Assembly (NCBI RefSeq): GCF_000518985.1
Contig: NZ_JAEQ01000006.1
Location: 62,001-126,000 of the forward strand
Origin: Chelativorans sp. J32
GTDB lineage: Bacteria; Pseudomonadota; Alphaproteobacteria; Rhizobiales; Rhizobiaceae
Reading direction: 5' to 3'
Length of the DNA stretch: 64,000 bases
A program made the translations under genes and the position numbers. Below the pieces are notes generated by a model. The model saw only the letters and a list, made by a program, of their open reading frames with translations. It was not told where the DNA came from and did no database searches. Every line of letters starts with the position of its first letter. Positions within the stretch are counted from its first letter, which is position 1. Positions 62,655 to 64,000 of the stretch are shown one piece after another.

Positions 62655-63650
62655 ATGCTCCTGCTTGCGCTGGCTTTCCTCCTGATCGCGGTTATGGAAG
62701 CGGGGGCCGGGGTAGGGGTCATAAGGATCGATGTGCGTCTGAGCGGCGGAGAGCCGTTCGAGGTCGCAGTGTTCTATCCCACTGATGAAGGAACAGAGAT
62801 CACCGCAATCGGCCCCTATGATGTCCGGGCAGAAATCGACGCCCCCGCATCTACAGGTTCATTTCCTCTGGTCGTGATTTCGCATGGATCGCTTGCGAGC
62901 ATGCTCAGTCATCATGACTTGGCCAGTTACCTCGCCCATAGCGGTTTCGTCGTCGCCGCCGTCGAGCACACCGGCGACAATTACAAGGATCGAAGTGGGC
63001 TAGGAAGACTGGAGAATGCATCGAACCGCGTGAAGGAAGTGTCGGCTGCGATCGACGCTTTGCTTGAAGGTCCGCTCCGCCGGATGATTGACGCTGGTCG
63101 AATAGGGGTCGTCGGCTATTCTGCCGGTGCGACGACCGCGCTTATGCTGGCTGGCGCCACACCTGTCTTCGAAGCCCTCATTGATTACTGTGCAGGGATG
63201 AGTCGCCGGACCGCGCTTTGTGAGGCGGGTGGGCGGCGCATTCCCGGTTCAGCGCCCTTGCAAGTCTTGCCGGACAGGCGGATTGGTGCGGTCTTCTTGC
63301 TGGCGCCGATCGGGGCCGTCTTCCCGTCGAAGAACCTTCCTGTCACGATTCCCGTCGGCATTGTAGCGGCGGGTTCGGATCAGGAAGTCCCGTTGGAGCA
63401 ACACGTCGAACCGCTGGTCGAGGGCCTTTCCAATCTCGTGGTCCTCGATGTCATCCCCCTTGCAGGGCACTCGGTTTTTTTGGCGCCGTGCAGCGACCGG
63501 CTGAAGGCAGTGGAAAGAGAACTCTGTACTGATCCGCCGCTCGTTGACCGCGTCCGCGAGCATGCCCTCCTGAACGCCCTGGCGCTTTCGTTCTTCCAAC
63601 ATGCCTTCCGAGACGGCGGATCAAGCCAGATGGACGAGCAGAAACCATGA
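62655..63650 (+). CDS. Secreted or membrane-tethered alpha/beta hydrolase, dienelactone-hydrolase or PAF-acetylhydrolase-like
   Basis: A 331-residue hydrolase with an N-terminal hydrophobic segment (MLLLALAFLLIAVMEAGAG), then a fold with VISHGSLASMLSH (oxyanion loop), the nucleophile elbow GVVGYSAGATTA and the catalytic His in LAGHSVFL. An Asp in IVAAGSDQEVP completes the expected triad. It probably hydrolyses an ester outside the cytoplasm before TRAP uptake of the acid. The ATG at 62655 places the signal at the N-terminus, so it is preferred over 62451. Confidence 0.78.
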   Translation: MLLLALAFLLIAVMEAGAGVGVIRIDVRLSGGEPFEVAVFYPTDEGTEITAIGPYDVRAEIDAPASTGSFPLVVISHGSLASMLSHHDLASYLAHSGFVVAAVEHTGDNYKDRSGLGRLENASNRVKEVSAAIDALLEGPLRRMIDAGRIGVVGYSAGATTALMLAGATPVFEALIDYCAGMSRRTALCEAGGRRIPGSAPLQVLPDRRIGAVFLLAPIGAVFPSKNLPVTIPVGIVAAGSDQEVPLEQHVEPLVEGLSNLVVLDVIPLAGHSVFLAPCSDRLKAVERELCTDPPLVDRVREHALLNALALSFFQHAFRDGGSSQMDEQKP

Positions 63651-63870
63651 GTTCTTATGGACTCTAGAACAAATCGTCAGAACTGCAGGGTTCTCATTCT
63701 TGCGGGCTGAAAATGACGGAGAGGCGGACTCCCGCTCCTACGACCAGTATCGATGTAGACGCTCCTGAGAGAAGGGTCCGACCATGAGGTCGCCTGTCTT
63801 GGATGAATCCAAGTTGGTTTTGAGCTGATGGTTGCAGCAACCCTTCGGATGAACTCCGCCGTATCGACGC

Positions 63871-64000
63871 TCAAGACGTTGGCTTCGCGATAGTGACACC
63901 CAGCTTTCCCTGCGGTGCTTGCGTAAACTCCGCGCCCATCTCCTCAAGTATGCGCCTGAAGATCAGTACGGTTTCGTCCGGGCAAGACGCGTTGCCGTTT
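63871..64000 (-). CDS. C-terminal end of a probable XRE-family regulator, cut by right window edge
   Basis: An open minus-strand frame enters from the right edge and stops at 63871, giving 42 residues. The ending VLIFRRILEEMGAEFTQAP followed by a short basic tail resembles the usual C-terminus of alphaproteobacterial XRE regulators (recalled pattern of L-E-x-x-G-x-x-F near the end). The DNA-binding domain is outside the window, so identification is tentative. Confidence 0.4.
   Translation of the reverse strand, partial: NGNASCPDETVLIFRRILEEMGAEFTQAPQGKLGVTIAKPTS

Overview
The window is GC-rich, densely packed bacterial DNA of alphaproteobacterial type, most likely from the Hyphomicrobiales (rhizobia or Phyllobacteriaceae-like). 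The evidence is a rhizobial DUF1612/RHE_PE00001-type protein beside a tyrosine recombinase at the left end, an ehu/eut/doe ectoine system, TRAP and LIV-type uptake systems, and short overlapping operons. I see no rRNA, tRNA, CRISPR array or intact insertion sequence. The integrase pair and the run of self-contained catabolic modules fit an accessory replicon (plasmid or chromid) or a genomic island. This is an inference from content.

Layout. (1) 1-2454: the start of a tyrosine recombinase (its C-terminus is off the left edge) and a divergent DUF1612 protein. (2) 2647-10702: an unusual cluster with a CDP-alcohol phosphotransferase, three methyltransferases, a GT4 glycosyltransferase, a degenerate pterin-synthase homologue, a BchC-like dehydrogenase, a RibD_C reductase and a membrane-bound AlkP/LtaS-like enzyme. 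It looks like a pathway for a pterin- or pyrimidine-derived, glycosylated, possibly lipid-linked compound. (3) 10905-12367: an enoyl-CoA hydratase gene and a divergent TetR regulator. (4) 12669-38739: a coenzyme F420 catabolic regulon. It holds a LIV-type importer, NADPH:F420 reductase, the F420 pathway genes cofE-cofD-cofC-fbiC, a fold-type-II PLP enzyme, a two-subunit CoA-transferase, an F420-type LLM oxidoreductase, an M20 deacylase, proton-translocating transhydrogenase, a molybdenum hydroxylase, a GntR/UTRA regulator, and livK with a diaminopropionate ammonia-lyase. (5) 39428-51430: ectoine/hydroxyectoine uptake and degradation (doeD, doeC, doeX, eutC, eutB, ehuADCB, doeA, an M20 deacetylase, GntR/FCD). 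(6) 51479-63650: a methyltransferase, then a MocR regulator with two MFS transporters, GNAT, LysR, a TRAP transporter and an alpha/beta hydrolase. (7) The right edge cuts a probable XRE-type regulator.

How it works together. Six promoters in region 4 carry the same palindromic motif (core TACTA-N4-TAGTA, usually preceded by TATCT). They tie importer, F420 reductase and biosynthesis, transhydrogenase, molybdenum hydroxylase and lyase into one regulon, probably under the only regulator inside the block (GntR/UTRA at 35434). The genes form a plausible redox chain: PntAB makes NADPH from NADH, Fno passes the electrons to F420, and the LLM enzyme uses F420H2, while the molybdenum hydroxylase, deacylase, CoA-transferase and PLP lyase would process an imported, probably nitrogen-containing, substrate. 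The substrate cannot be read from the sequence. This regulon is the best candidate for an undescribed system in the window, followed by the pterin-like cluster in region 2.

Two further regulatory codes are visible. A perfect 16-base palindrome lies between ehuB and doeA, and a repeated TGATACGAT-like element lies upstream of the MocR gene, an MFS gene, the TRAP operon and the hydrolase, suggesting a MocR regulon in region 6.
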